DNA of 32,274 nt, from NCBI RefSeq assembly GCF_001552155.1, contig NZ_BCQQ01000085.1:1-32274 (forward strand), read 5' to 3'. Both the position numbers and the translations under genes were made by a program. This document shows, piece after piece, positions 1 to 7,754 of this stretch. Within the stretch, counting starts at the first letter, position 1. The number at the start of each line of letters is the position of its first letter. The stretch is from Actinomadura formosensis NBRC 14204 (lineage in GTDB: Bacteria; Actinomycetota; Actinomycetes; Streptosporangiales; Streptosporangiaceae). Below the pieces are notes generated by a model, which saw nothing but the letters and a program-made list of their open reading frames with translations, ran no database searches and was not told the origin of the DNA.

Positions 1-116
1 TACGCCCAGGTGCTCGGCACCCGGACCAGCGTGGTGGGCCGGTCCCGGTACCGGCTGACGAGCTCGGCGATGCCGACGAGGCAGCTCAGCGAGACGGCGA
101 CGGCGTATCCGAGCAC
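1..116 (-). CDS. N-terminus of a membrane protein, cut by window edge
   Basis: Only the first 38 codons are inside the window. A GTG at 116-114 begins a frame with a hydrophobic stretch at residues 2-19 (starts LGYAVAVSLSCLVG), followed by the charged motif ELVSRYRDRP, the pattern of a single N-terminal membrane anchor and cytoplasmic linker. A GAGGGG ribosome-binding sequence lies at 129-124, inside the last codons of the preceding small gene, whose stop is 4 bases away. The two are therefore probably translationally coupled. The rest of the protein is missing, so no function can be given. Confidence 0.6.
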   Translation of the reverse strand, partial: MLGYAVAVSLSCLVGIAELVSRYRDRPTTLVRVPSTWA

Positions 117-120
117 CCGC

Positions 121-432
121 TCACCCCTCGGTCAGCCGGACGACCTCGTCGATCTCGCGTTCCACGGCGACCAGGCCGCGCTCGCGCAGCGTCTCGACGG
201 CGTCGGCGACCTCCAGGAGACCGAGCCGGGTCGCGTGGTGAAGCTGCTCCAGCGACAGCGGGCCGTTCGCCGCGCGCAGCCGGGCCAGGACGCGGCGGCA
301 CGCGTCCTGCGAGGCGGGCTCGGCCTCGGCCGCGCCGCCGGGCTCCGCGCCGGGCGGCCTGCGCGGCGCGGCGCCGCGTCCCGGAGGCGCCAGGAACGCG
401 CTCCACGGATCCGCCGACCGGTTCTCTCGCAT
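121..432 (-). CDS. Small winged-helix-like protein, unknown function
   Basis: A protein of 103 residues whose first third is Pro/Ala/Gly/Arg-rich and probably disordered. Its last 60 residues look like a compact winged-helix unit: a helix at ACRRVLARLRAANG, then LSLEQLHHATRLG and a recognition-like helix LEVADAVETLRERG, ending in a short strand pair. I infer a regulatory or protein-binding role, but no family is recognised. I chose ATG 432, which has an AGG five bases upstream. A GTG at 438 would add two residues. It lies 38 bases downstream of the K+ channel stop and 4 bases upstream of a membrane protein start, all on one strand, so it is probably co-transcribed with both. Confidence 0.6.
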   Translation of the reverse strand: MRENRSADPWSAFLAPPGRGAAPRRPPGAEPGGAAEAEPASQDACRRVLARLRAANGPLSLEQLHHATRLGLLEVADAVETLRERGLVAVEREIDEVVRLTEG

Positions 433-470
433 GTCCACCTGCCTGTCGCCACCCTGATGCTATGTCACTG

Positions 471-1604
471 TTACGACGCGCCGGAGCCGCCGTCCGCTCC
501 CGCGCTTTCGGGGCGGGCGCGCTGCCGCGGCGACGACCGCGCCACGATCAGCCGGTCGCCGGCGGCGAGGGTCGCGCAGCCGGGATGGTCGAACGGCAGC
601 GTCCGGTCGCCCCGGACGACCGCGAGCGCCGGTTCGCGCACCGCCGTGAGCGGCCCGCCGACCTCGTCCGGGCGGACCTCGCGCTCCACCAGGTCGAGGC
701 CGCTGCCCTGGTCGAGGAGGTCCTCGATGACCTCGCTGACGCTCGGCTGGGTGGTGGACACCCCGAGCAGCCGCCCGGCCGCCTCCGACGAGGTCACCAC
801 GTGGTCGGCGCCGGACTGCCGCAGCAGCGGGGCGTTCTCCGACTCGCGCACCGACGCCTGGATGCCGGCGTGCGGGTTGAGCTGCCGCGCGGTCAGGGTG
901 ATCAGCACCGCGGTGTCGTCGCGGGCGCTCGCCACCACGATCTCCCGGGCGCGCTGCACCGCCGCCTGTCTGAGCACCGAGCTGCGCGTCGCGTCCCCGA
1001 CGATGCTCACGAACCCGGCCTCCGCCGCCTCGGCCACCACGCGCGGGTCCGGGTCCACGACGACGATCGACCCGCGGTCGACGCCGGTGCTCAGCAGGGT
1101 CTTGATGGCGCTGCGGCCTTTCGTGCCATAGCCGGCCACCACGATGTGGTCCCGCACGCGTGCCCTCCAGCGTGACTTGCGCCAGTCCTCGCGGGTGCGT
1201 TCCGCCAGGACCTCCAGGGTCGTGCCCACGAGAACGATGAGGAACAGCACCCGCACGGGCGTGATGAAGACGATGTTGATGAACCGGGCCGCGTCCCCCA
1301 CCGGGGTGATGTCACCGTAGCCGGTGGTGGAGACGGTCACCGTCGCGTAGTAGAAGGCGTCGAGCAGCGACAGCTCCCCGTCGCCGGAGTCTTTGTATCC
1401 GCTGCGGTCGGCGTAGACGACGGCCACCACGGAGAGCAGGAGCACCAGCGCGATCCCGACCCGCTTGGCGACCGCGCGCAGCGGCGCCGTCCTGGAGGAG
1501 GGCAGCAGGACGAGCGGGCGCCCCGCCGCCTCCGGATCGTTCAAGCTCGGCACCGCACCGAGCTTAACGAGCGGTTGGCCGGTCCAGGACCGGCCGCCGG
1601 TCAC
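471..1604 (-). CDS. Two-TM potassium channel with TrkA-N (RCK) domain
   Basis: A 377-residue K+ channel of the two-transmembrane type. Helix one is at about residues 50-64 and helix two at about 111-131. Between them is a pore loop carrying the selectivity filter TTGYGD (93-98). The cytoplasmic part begins HIVVAGYGTKG (153-163), a Rossmann GxGxxG nucleotide-binding loop, with the acidic end of the second strand at VVVDPD (181-186). This is the RCK/TrkA-N gating domain that binds NAD(H) or other nucleotides in this family. A shorter TrkA-C-like region follows. The GTG start overlaps the npdG stop by four bases (GTGA, 1604-1601), which indicates translational coupling. A second GTG at 1553 would trim 17 residues. 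The ligand cannot be read from sequence. Confidence 0.93.
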   Translation of the reverse strand: MTGGRSWTGQPLVKLGAVPSLNDPEAAGRPLVLLPSSRTAPLRAVAKRVGIALVLLLSVVAVVYADRSGYKDSGDGELSLLDAFYYATVTVSTTGYGDITPVGDAARFINIVFITPVRVLFLIVLVGTTLEVLAERTREDWRKSRWRARVRDHIVVAGYGTKGRSAIKTLLSTGVDRGSIVVVDPDPRVVAEAAEAGFVSIVGDATRSSVLRQAAVQRAREIVVASARDDTAVLITLTARQLNPHAGIQASVRESENAPLLRQSGADHVVTSSEAAGRLLGVSTTQPSVSEVIEDLLDQGSGLDLVEREVRPDEVGGPLTAVREPALAVVRGDRTLPFDHPGCATLAAGDRLIVARSSPRQRARPESAGADGGSGAS

Positions 1605-2305
1605 ACGTCGGTGACGCGCAGCCCGGCGTGGGCCTTGTAGCGGCGGTTGATGGAGATCAGGTTGGCGGTGAACGCCTCGACCTGGTGGGCGTTGTGCAGC
1701 CGGCCGCCGTAGACGCCGCGCATCCCGGGGATGCGGCCGGCGAGGGCCTGGACGAGGTCGGTGGCCTCGCGGTCGTCACCGAGGACGAGGACGTCCAGCT
1801 CCATCTCGGCCACGCTGGGGTCGAGCAGCAACTTGGCGGAGACGTGATGGAATGCGGCGACGACGCGGCTGCCGGTCAGGACGGCGGCGGCCTGCTCGGC
1901 GGCACTGCCCTCCTCGACCGGCAGCGCGAACGCGCCCTTGCCCTTCTCGAAACCGAGCGGGTTCACGCAGTCGATGACGATCTTGCCGGCCAGTTCGGCG
2001 CGCAGCGACTCCAGCGTGGCCTTGTGGCCCTCCCACGGCACCGCGACGATCACCACATCGGACTCCCCCGCCGCGACCGGGTTCTCCGCGCCGGAGACCG
2101 GCAGGTCCGCGCCCTGTTCAGCGGCGAGCCCGGCGGCGGCCTCCTGCGCGCGCTCGGCCTTGCGCGACCCGATCGTCACCCGGTGCCCGGCGAGCGCGAA
2201 CCGGCGCGCGAGGCCCTTGCCCTGGTCGCCGGTGCCGCCGAGGATGCCGATCGACAGGCCGCTCGCGTCGGGAAGGTCGTAGGGGGTCTTCTGCTGCTCA
2301 GTCAT
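1601..2305 (-). CDS. npdG: F420:NADPH oxidoreductase (NADPH-dependent F420 reductase)
   Basis: A 234-residue protein that transfers hydride between NADPH and coenzyme F420, keeping the F420H2 pool charged for actinobacterial deazaflavin reductases. The N-terminal Rossmann fold shows GILGGTGDQGKGLA (20-33). TIGSRKAERA (44-53) follows, whose Ser-Arg-Lys is the usual NADP phosphate contact. Later come VIVAVPWEGH, IVIDCVNPLGFEKG and a C-terminal helical part with VAAFHHVSAKLL, all typical of the family. The length matches known Fno/NpdG enzymes. It is the first gene of a tight minus-strand unit and overlaps the K+ channel start by four bases. The gene reads away from the 198-aa gene at 2398, with 92 bases between. 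Confidence 0.95.
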   Translation of the reverse strand: MTEQQKTPYDLPDASGLSIGILGGTGDQGKGLARRFALAGHRVTIGSRKAERAQEAAAGLAAEQGADLPVSGAENPVAAGESDVVIVAVPWEGHKATLESLRAELAGKIVIDCVNPLGFEKGKGAFALPVEEGSAAEQAAAVLTGSRVVAAFHHVSAKLLLDPSVAEMELDVLVLGDDREATDLVQALAGRIPGMRGVYGGRLHNAHQVEAFTANLISINRRYKAHAGLRVTDV

Positions 2306-2397
2306 GCGATCGAGTCTGCCAGGCGGCTCCCCGCACGCTCCGCCCCGGGCGCCCTCATCGGCGAAAACCGCCTGATCAAGGCGTCCGGTGCGGCAGC

Positions 2398-2994
2398 ATG
2401 GTGCCCGTGGACGCCGAGCAGATCACCATGTTGCGCGAGGTCCTGTCGACGACGGGCTGGCTGGAGCGGACCCAGGAGTTCGGCCGTGCGCTGCGGGTCA
2501 CCTCCCGCACCCCGGGCGGGCTGCTGCTCGTCGGCACGCCCGGCGACGACCCGTGGCATCTGGCGGCGCACCTGGACGACGAGAGCCGGCTCGGCGGCGT
2601 CCCCGGCCTGGCCCCCACACTGGTCCGCTGGACGCCGCCCGCCGACGCGCCCGCGCACCTGCGGATCGGGTTGGAGCGGCTGGAGGCGGCCCGGCGCGGC
2701 GAGACGCTGTTCGTCGTCGCCGAGGAGGACGCGCCCGTCCCGCTGCTGGAGCGGGTCGACGACGCGCGCCGCACCGGCGCGACCGTCCTCGCGCTGGAAG
2801 GCGGCGACCGGGAGCTGCGGGGCCTCGCCCATGAGGCGCTGACCGTCCCCAAGGACGAGGCCCTCATGTCGTTCGACGGCGCCCAGCATCTGGTCAGCGC
2901 CGCGGCCGGGCAGGAGCCGGCGCGGAGCCCGCGCGGGCTCCGCCACCGCCTCGCCAGGTTCCTCGACGCCGTCTCCGGCCCGGTCGTCGACTGA
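2398..2994 (+). CDS. Unrecognised 198-aa actinobacterial protein
   Basis: A soluble 198-residue protein without signal peptide or membrane segment. It alternates strands and helices: LLLVGTPGDDPWHLAAHL near residue 40, a middle with ETLFVVAEED, then GATVLALEGGDRELRGLAHEALTVP (about residues 130-154). The last two have the rhythm of an alpha/beta nucleotide- or sugar-binding fold and faintly recall SIS domains. The resemblance is too weak to assign. The ATG at 2398 is followed directly by GTG 2401, so either could be used. The stop codon lies inside a long inverted repeat that probably ends the transcript. The gene diverges from npdG. Confidence 0.7.
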   Translation: MVPVDAEQITMLREVLSTTGWLERTQEFGRALRVTSRTPGGLLLVGTPGDDPWHLAAHLDDESRLGGVPGLAPTLVRWTPPADAPAHLRIGLERLEAARRGETLFVVAEEDAPVPLLERVDDARRTGATVLALEGGDRELRGLAHEALTVPKDEALMSFDGAQHLVSAAAGQEPARSPRGLRHRLARFLDAVSGPVVD

Positions 2995-3030
2995 GGGGCA
3001 TCCTCGCTTCGCTGCGGTGCCCCTCAGTCG
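2988..3030. terminator. 13-bp stem bidirectional terminator between convergent genes
   Basis: Positions 2988-3000 and 3018-3030 form a perfect 13-bp inverted repeat around a 17-base loop. The left arm contains the TGA stop (2992-2994) of the 198-aa gene. There is no T-run, as is usual in high-GC actinomycetes. It lies between convergent genes, so it could serve both strands. Confidence 0.65.
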
Positions 3031-3034
3031 TCGG

Positions 3035-3057
3035 CGGGGGCCTGGGGGGCGCCCCCG
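3035..3057. terminator. Second GC hairpin in the convergent gap
   Basis: CGGGGGC at 3035-3041 pairs with GCCCCCG at 3051-3057 across a nine-base loop. It lies 8 bases beyond the stop of the minus-strand 58-aa gene and probably helps end that transcript. No T-run follows on either strand. Confidence 0.45.
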
Positions 3058-3064
3058 GATGAAG

Positions 3065-3241
3065 TCAGTTCTCGTTCTGCTTGCGCCACGCCTCGTTGCG
3101 CTCGCGGGCGAGCACGAGGGCGTTCGCCGCGTCGCTCTCGGACGCGTACGGCCCCATCCGGTCCTTGCCGGGGCAGCCGGGCCCATGCTCGACCTTCATG
3201 TGCTTCAGGCAGAACCACCAGTCACCATCGTCACCGGCCAT
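3065..3241 (-). CDS. 58-aa Cys/His-containing small protein
   Basis: A short acidic-to-basic protein starting MAGDDGDWWFCLKH. Cys11, His14, His19 and Cys23 are arranged C-x2-H-x4-H-x3-C, a spacing that could bind zinc. The second half is a charged helix with AANALVLARERNEAWRKQ. Small proteins with CLKH...V...GC..KDR.GPY are, to my knowledge, common in actinobacteria and usually annotated hypothetical. The frame extends upstream, but ATG 3241 has an AGAGGAG ribosome-binding sequence about six bases before it, so I start there. It is divergent from map and convergent with the 198-aa gene. Confidence 0.8.
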   Translation of the reverse strand: MAGDDGDWWFCLKHMKVEHGPGCPGKDRMGPYASESDAANALVLARERNEAWRKQNEN

Positions 3242-3294
3242 CGGCGCTCCTCTCGCTCGCTTCCGCAGGGATTCGTTGCCGCGATCCCGCTGAC

Positions 3295-3300
3295 TACACT
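3295..3300 (+). promoter_or_regulatory. Candidate -10 element (TACACT) for a leaderless map mRNA
   Basis: TACACT fits the actinobacterial TAnnnT -10 pattern and ends eight bases before the map ATG (3309). There is no purine-rich ribosome-binding sequence in that gap. This is the layout expected for a leaderless transcript. The -35 region is poor. Confidence 0.4.
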
Positions 3301-3308
3301 CCATCACT

Positions 3309-4160
3309 ATGACGACCCAGCTGCTCCGGCCCGGAAACGTTTCCCCCATGCGCAAGGTCCCGTCCTCCATCCCGCGACCGGAGTACGTGGGCAAGAAGCG
3401 GCCGAAGACCGGGGAGCCGGACGTCAAGACACCCGAGATCATCGAGAAGATGCGGGTGGCGGGCAGGATCGCCGCGCAGGCACTGCGGGAGGTCGGCGAG
3501 AACATCCGGCCCGGCATCACGACCGACGAGCTCGACCGGATCGGGCACGAGTTCCTGCTCGACCACGGCGCCTACCCGTCCACGCTGGGCTACCGCGGGT
3601 TCCCCAAGTCGCTGTGCACCTCGATCAACGAGGTGATCTGCCACGGCATCCCGGACGACACGGTCCTGCGCGACGGCGACATCGTCAACATCGACATCAC
3701 CGCGTTCATCGACGGCGTCCACGGCGACACCGACGCGACGTTCCTGTGCGGGGACGTGGACGAGGAGTCGCGGCTGCTGGTCGAGCGCACCCACGAGGCG
3801 GCCATGCGCGGCATCCGCGCGGTCAAGCCGGGACGGGCGCTGAACGTCATCGGGCGGGTCATCGAGTCCTACGCCAAGCGGTTCGGGTACGGGGTCGTCC
3901 GCGACTTCACCGGCCACGGGATCGGCACGACGTTCCACTCCGGCCTGGTCGTCCCCCACTACGACGACCCGAGCGCCACGACGGTCATCGAGCCGGGGAT
4001 GACGTTCACGGTCGAGCCGATGCTGACGCTCGGCACCTACGACTACGACATCTGGCCGGACGGCTGGACGGTCGTCACCAAGGACCGCAAGCGCACGGCG
4101 CAGTTCGAGCACACGCTCCTGGTGACCGACGACGGCCATGAAATCCTCACCCTGCCGTGA
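3309..4160 (+). CDS. map: Type I methionine aminopeptidase
   Basis: Removes the initiator methionine from nascent proteins. The 283-residue protein has an extra 40-residue N-terminal segment (LLRPGNVSPMRKVPSSIPRPEYVGK), the extension seen in the longer actinobacterial isoform. All pita-bread metalloenzyme residues are present: His112 (CHGIP), metal ligands Asp129 (NIDIT), Asp140 (GDT), His203 (GHGIG), Glu236 (TVEPM) and Glu267 (FEHT), with the spacing of the E. coli enzyme. ATG 3309 has no ribosome-binding sequence, but a TACACT -10 sits just upstream, so it may be leaderless. The conserved extension supports this start over ATG 3348. Actinomycetes commonly carry two map genes; this looks like the longer one. 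Confidence 0.97.
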   Translation: MTTQLLRPGNVSPMRKVPSSIPRPEYVGKKRPKTGEPDVKTPEIIEKMRVAGRIAAQALREVGENIRPGITTDELDRIGHEFLLDHGAYPSTLGYRGFPKSLCTSINEVICHGIPDDTVLRDGDIVNIDITAFIDGVHGDTDATFLCGDVDEESRLLVERTHEAAMRGIRAVKPGRALNVIGRVIESYAKRFGYGVVRDFTGHGIGTTFHSGLVVPHYDDPSATTVIEPGMTFTVEPMLTLGTYDYDIWPDGWTVVTKDRKRTAQFEHTLLVTDDGHEILTLP

Positions 4161-4220
4161 CGGTCCTCTTGATCTAGAGTCCGGTTTACGTCACACACCC
4201 GGCCGGGAGAACCTCTCCAG

Positions 4221-4910
4221 ATGAACGCCCCAGCGCCCTATGAGCCGAGGGTCCCGTCCGACAGCATGCCGCCGGGGCGGGCGGCCCTGAGCGTGACGTG
4301 GGCGGCGCTGCCGTTCCTGACCCTCGGCTACGCCACGCCGTTCACGTTCGCGGCGGCGGCGCTGTGGCGGCGCAGCCTGCACCTGACGGTGTCCACGGCC
4401 GCGTATCTCGGGGTGTTCGCGCTGGCGATGTTCCTGCTCCCCGGCATCAACGAGGACGAGGGCACCGAGCGCGTGTTCGGCATGCTGCTGTTCGTCCTCG
4501 CGGTGGTGGGATGCGGGCACGCGTTCCTGATCCGGCGCCGCGTGTTCGACCCGCACGGGCTGTCGGCGGTCGACAACGAGGCCGTGGTGGAGCGGGTCAA
4601 GCGGCGCCGGCTGCTGCGGGAGAAGGCGCGGGAGCTGGCGGCGGCCGACCCGGGCCTTGCCAAGGAGCTGCGGATCGGACGTCCCGACCTGCCGCGCCAG
4701 TACAACGACGGGGGGCTGATCGACGTCAACCACGCCCCGGCGGAGGCGCTGACGCTGCTGCCCGGCATCACCCCGGAACTGGCGGAGAAGATCGAGCGGG
4801 TGCGGGCGGAGACGGGCGGGTTCATGTCCGCCGAGGAGCTGTCCGCGATCGCGGGGCTGCCGCCGTCCCTGACGAGCGACGTCGCCGACTACGCCGTCTT
4901 CATCCGCTGA
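4221..4910 (+). CDS. Membrane protein with C-terminal helix-hairpin-helix domain
   Basis: 229 residues. The first half is hydrophobic, with probable membrane helices at about 20-49 (possibly two), 56-75 and 85-104. A charged linker rich in Arg/Glu follows (VKRRRLLREKARELAA). The last 65 residues, from GLIDVNHAPAEALTLLPGI to DYAVFIR, form a ComEA-like double helix-hairpin-helix with the motifs LLPGITPELAEKI and IAGLPPSL. In ComEA this domain binds DNA during uptake; here it follows membrane helices and probably faces the cytoplasm, so the role may differ. GGGAGAA at 4205-4211 precedes the ATG by nine bases. It follows map by 60 bases. Confidence 0.85.
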   Translation: MNAPAPYEPRVPSDSMPPGRAALSVTWAALPFLTLGYATPFTFAAAALWRRSLHLTVSTAAYLGVFALAMFLLPGINEDEGTERVFGMLLFVLAVVGCGHAFLIRRRVFDPHGLSAVDNEAVVERVKRRRLLREKARELAAADPGLAKELRIGRPDLPRQYNDGGLIDVNHAPAEALTLLPGITPELAEKIERVRAETGGFMSAEELSAIAGLPPSLTSDVADYAVFIR

Positions 4911-5070
4911 TCCGGTCCCGGCCGGGTGACCCGGAACCGAGACCCCCATCCCCGCATCAAAGGGACGTGGCGCCACCTTCGGCGCGTCGCCGCTGAAAAC
5001 GATCAGTAGCGGGTTAGAGTCCCGCCCTGAATACGGGCGGCGGACGCTCTGGAAGGCGGGGGAACGGCAC

Positions 5071-5787
5071 ATGATGGGCAAGACGCATGCCCTGAGCGGC
5101 GCGCTGGCGTGGCTGGCCGCCGTCCCGGTGCTCGGCTACGAGCGGCTGCTCGGCGAGTACGCGGTGACGCTGTCGCCGGAGCAGATCGCGGCGGGCGCCG
5201 TGGTGTGCGCGGGCGCGGCGATCCTGCCGGACATCGACCACCACAACGGGCGCATCGCCAACACGTTCGGCCCCATCACCCACCACATGTGCAAGTGGAT
5301 CGGGAAGCTCTCGGGCGGTCACCGGCACGCCACCCACTCGATCCTGTTCGCGGTCGGCATGGGCTGGGCGATGGACACGCTCGCCACCCACTACGTCTAC
5401 GCCTGGTGGGCCTGCCTCTTCATGATCGTCGGGCTCGGGCTGCGCGGCGTCGGGCTGGACTTCGAGGGACGCGAGCCCCAGTCCGCGCTCGCCGACTGTG
5501 CGCTCGCCCTCATCGCCGTCTGGCTCATGCACAAGATCGATATGAGCTTCGCGGGGTTCGCGGTGACCCTCGGCTGCCTGGCGCACGTCGCCGGCGACTG
5601 CCTGACCCCGAGGGGCTGCCCGGTGTTCTGGCCGCTGCCGTGGCGGATCGACATCCCGGTCGTCCCGCGGACGGACGGCAAGGTGGAGCGCTGGGTGGTG
5701 ATGCCCGTCCTCACCCTCGGCATCGCCGTCCTCGCCATCCGGTCGGTCCTCGGCGACATCACCGCCCAATGGCTGACGAGGAACTGA
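5071..5787 (+). CDS. YdjM/DUF457-type membrane-bound metal-dependent hydrolase
   Basis: A 238-residue integral membrane protein of the LexA-binding, inner-membrane hydrolase family (YdjM). Family signatures are present: KTHALSGAL near the start (His6), DIDHH (54-58), the HRHATHS metal-binding motif (84-90) and HVAGDCLTPRGCPVFWPL toward the C-terminus. Four or five hydrophobic segments span the rest. The substrate is unknown for the family. Two consecutive ATGs (5071, 5074) could start it; GGCGGGGGAA lies just upstream. Its stop TGA (5785-5787) abuts the stop of the convergent lipoprotein gene at 5788 with no bases between, so transcripts from the two sides must overlap. Confidence 0.88.
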   Translation: MMGKTHALSGALAWLAAVPVLGYERLLGEYAVTLSPEQIAAGAVVCAGAAILPDIDHHNGRIANTFGPITHHMCKWIGKLSGGHRHATHSILFAVGMGWAMDTLATHYVYAWWACLFMIVGLGLRGVGLDFEGREPQSALADCALALIAVWLMHKIDMSFAGFAVTLGCLAHVAGDCLTPRGCPVFWPLPWRIDIPVVPRTDGKVERWVVMPVLTLGIAVLAIRSVLGDITAQWLTRN

Positions 5788-6294
5788 TCAGGACAGCAGG
5801 TCGGAGAACTGGTCGCAGGTCAACGGGCCGAGCCTGGCCATCGGGCCGTGCACCTTGGCCAGCTTGACCGCCTCCACGCCGGGGATGGCGGCCGCGGTGC
5901 AGGTGATCTGGGCCACCGCAAGACGCGACCAGACCTGCCGCCGGCCGCTCGGCGGACCGGCCGGGTGGACGATCAGCACGGTCGGCTTGGCGGCGGCCTC
6001 TTCGACACGGGCCGGAGGGTGAACCTCGGTGCGCAGGCCGGAGCTGCGCTCGAACGATGTGGGCGTCACCGACAACTGGTCGATGGCCAGGTAGGGGCGG
6101 CCGGGGAGCCCCGGCCGCGTGACCGCCTCCAGTCTGCCGCCCTGCACCAGGTAGACGGTCATGGCGGCGGCGTTCCCGTGCGCGTCCGGCGGGTCGCCCG
6201 CGCTGATGATCCCGGTCGGCCGGACGCCGCAGCCGGCGGTCGCGAGGACCGCCGTGGCCACGGCGGCGGCCCGGCGGAGACGCGACCGTCTCAT
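5788..6294 (-). CDS. GerMN-domain lipoprotein (AfsQ3/CseA-like partner of kinase)
   Basis: A 168-residue secreted lipoprotein: positively charged MRRSRLRR, a hydrophobic core and a lipobox ending ATAGC with Cys22 as the acylated residue (Thr at -3 is not ideal). The mature part, with MTVYLVQGGRLEAVTRPG and YLAIDQLSVTPTSFER, resembles a GerMN domain, found in actinobacterial cell-surface lipoproteins. Its ATG overlaps the kinase stop by four bases (ATGA, 6294-6291), so it is translated with the kinase. In Streptomyces the afsQ and cse envelope-stress operons also include a lipoprotein that tunes the sensor; a similar role here is inferred from the layout. Confidence 0.85.
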   Translation of the reverse strand: MRRSRLRRAAAVATAVLATAGCGVRPTGIISAGDPPDAHGNAAAMTVYLVQGGRLEAVTRPGLPGRPYLAIDQLSVTPTSFERSSGLRTEVHPPARVEEAAAKPTVLIVHPAGPPSGRRQVWSRLAVAQITCTAAAIPGVEAVKLAKVHGPMARLGPLTCDQFSDLLS

Positions 6295-7754
6295 GCCGGC
6301 CCACCACCGTTCCCAGCGGGCAGCCAGAGCGTGAACTCCGCCCCGCCGTCCGGGCGGTTGGCCGCTTCCAGGGTTCCTCCGTGCAGCATGGCGTTCTCCT
6401 TCGCGATCGACAGGCCGAGCCCGCTGCCGTCGCTGCGGGAACGGGCCGCCTCCGCCTTGACGAACCGGTCGAAGACCACGGCGATCAGCTCGCCGGGCAG
6501 CCCGGGGCCGCGGTCGGCGACGACGACCTCCACGCCGGAGGTCCCGTCGCGGTCGGCCGGCGCAAAGCGCAACGTGACCGGCGGGCCGCCGTGCTTGAGC
6601 GCATTGCCGGCCAGGTTGGCGATGACGACGTCGAAACGCCGCGGGTCCAGGCGGGCGAACAGGTCCGGGGGACCCTCGACGGTCACCCGGTCCCGCCAGC
6701 CGCGCGCGCCCAGCGTGCCCGCGATCGCGTCGGCCAGGTTCACCTCGTCCAGAACGAGCGAGGCGGCGCCGGCGTCGAACCGGCTGATCTCGATGAGGTG
6801 CTCGACGAGCCGGCCGAGCCGCCGGGTCTCGTCCGCGACGAGCCGGGCGGCATCGCCGTCGTCGCCGCCCGCCTCGTCCGCGAGCACGTCGGTCATCGCG
6901 ATCATCGAGGTGAGCGGGGTGCGCAGCTCGTGGGACACGTCGGCGACGAACCGGCGGGACGCGGCCTCCATCGCGCGCAGCTCGAGCACCGTCCGCTCCA
7001 GCGCCTCGGCGGTGCGGTTGAAGGTGCGGGCGAGGTCGGCCAGTTCGTCCCGGCCCCGCACGTCCACGCGCGTCGCCAGCTCGCCCGCGCCGAGCGCGCG
7101 GGCGGCGGCGCCGAGGCGGCGCACCGGGCGCAGCACACCCCGGGTGGCCAGCAGCGCGAGGAGGAGCGCCGCAAGCAGCGCGACCGCGTCGGCGATCGAC
7201 AGGACCCGGGTGAACAGCCGGAGGTCGGACGCCTCCCGGTCCAGGCTCGCCGTGAGGAAGACCATCGGCGGGGTGGTCCGCTGCGGCTCGTCCATCGTCG
7301 TCTCGTAGCCGGTGACGCGCGCCCCGACCAGCAGATAGGGGCGGCTCCGGTTCATCCTCTCCTTGCGGACGACGCGCTGGAAGACCATTCCGCGCATCGC
7401 GCGCCGCGCGAACTCCTTGCTGACGGGAACGTCGAGATGGCCGGGCTCCGGCAGCCTCACCGAACCGTCCAGTGGTACGGGCACCCACACCGCCTGGTGT
7501 CCCTCGGCGGTGAGGGCTTCTATCAGCTCCTCGCCGACGTCCTCCTGCGTGTCCGGCGGAAGCTGGTCCGGGATGTGCTGGGCGAGGGCGGTGCGCACCT
7601 CGCTCAGCACCGCATCCTGGGCGCGCTGCAGCATCACCCGCCGCACGAGCACATAGGACAGGCCGGACGCCAGCACGGACGCCAGCAGCGCGACCGCGGT
7701 GAACGCCGCGGCGAGCCGGACCCGCAGCCCGGTGAGGGGGCGCAGCCTCAGCAC
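6291..7754 (-). CDS. HAMP-type sensor histidine kinase
   Basis: 487 residues from a GTG at 7754 that overlaps the response-regulator stop by seven bases. A membrane helix at about 12-36 is followed by an extracellular sensor region of roughly 145 residues and a second helix around 185-208. A HAMP linker comes next, then the dimerisation box FVADVSHELRTPLTS with phospho-accepting His275. The ATPase domain shows NLAGNALKHGG (N box), DRGPGLPGE (G1) and GSGLGLSIAKENA (G2). It is similar in build to CseC/AfsQ2-type envelope-stress sensors. Gene order regulator-kinase-lipoprotein, all overlapping, indicates one transcript with coupled translation. The signal is unknown. Confidence 0.94.
   Translation of the reverse strand: MLRLRPLTGLRVRLAAAFTAVALLASVLASGLSYVLVRRVMLQRAQDAVLSEVRTALAQHIPDQLPPDTQEDVGEELIEALTAEGHQAVWVPVPLDGSVRLPEPGHLDVPVSKEFARRAMRGMVFQRVVRKERMNRSRPYLLVGARVTGYETTMDEPQRTTPPMVFLTASLDREASDLRLFTRVLSIADAVALLAALLLALLATRGVLRPVRRLGAAARALGAGELATRVDVRGRDELADLARTFNRTAEALERTVLELRAMEAASRRFVADVSHELRTPLTSMIAMTDVLADEAGGDDGDAARLVADETRRLGRLVEHLIEISRFDAGAASLVLDEVNLADAIAGTLGARGWRDRVTVEGPPDLFARLDPRRFDVVIANLAGNALKHGGPPVTLRFAPADRDGTSGVEVVVADRGPGLPGELIAVVFDRFVKAEAARSRSDGSGLGLSIAKENAMLHGGTLEAANRPDGGAEFTLWLPAGNGGGPA

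Noticed and set aside
3294..4139. Minus-strand frame antisense to map
   Set aside because: map has every catalytic residue. The antisense frame is Val/Asp/Arg-biased as expected for a shadow.
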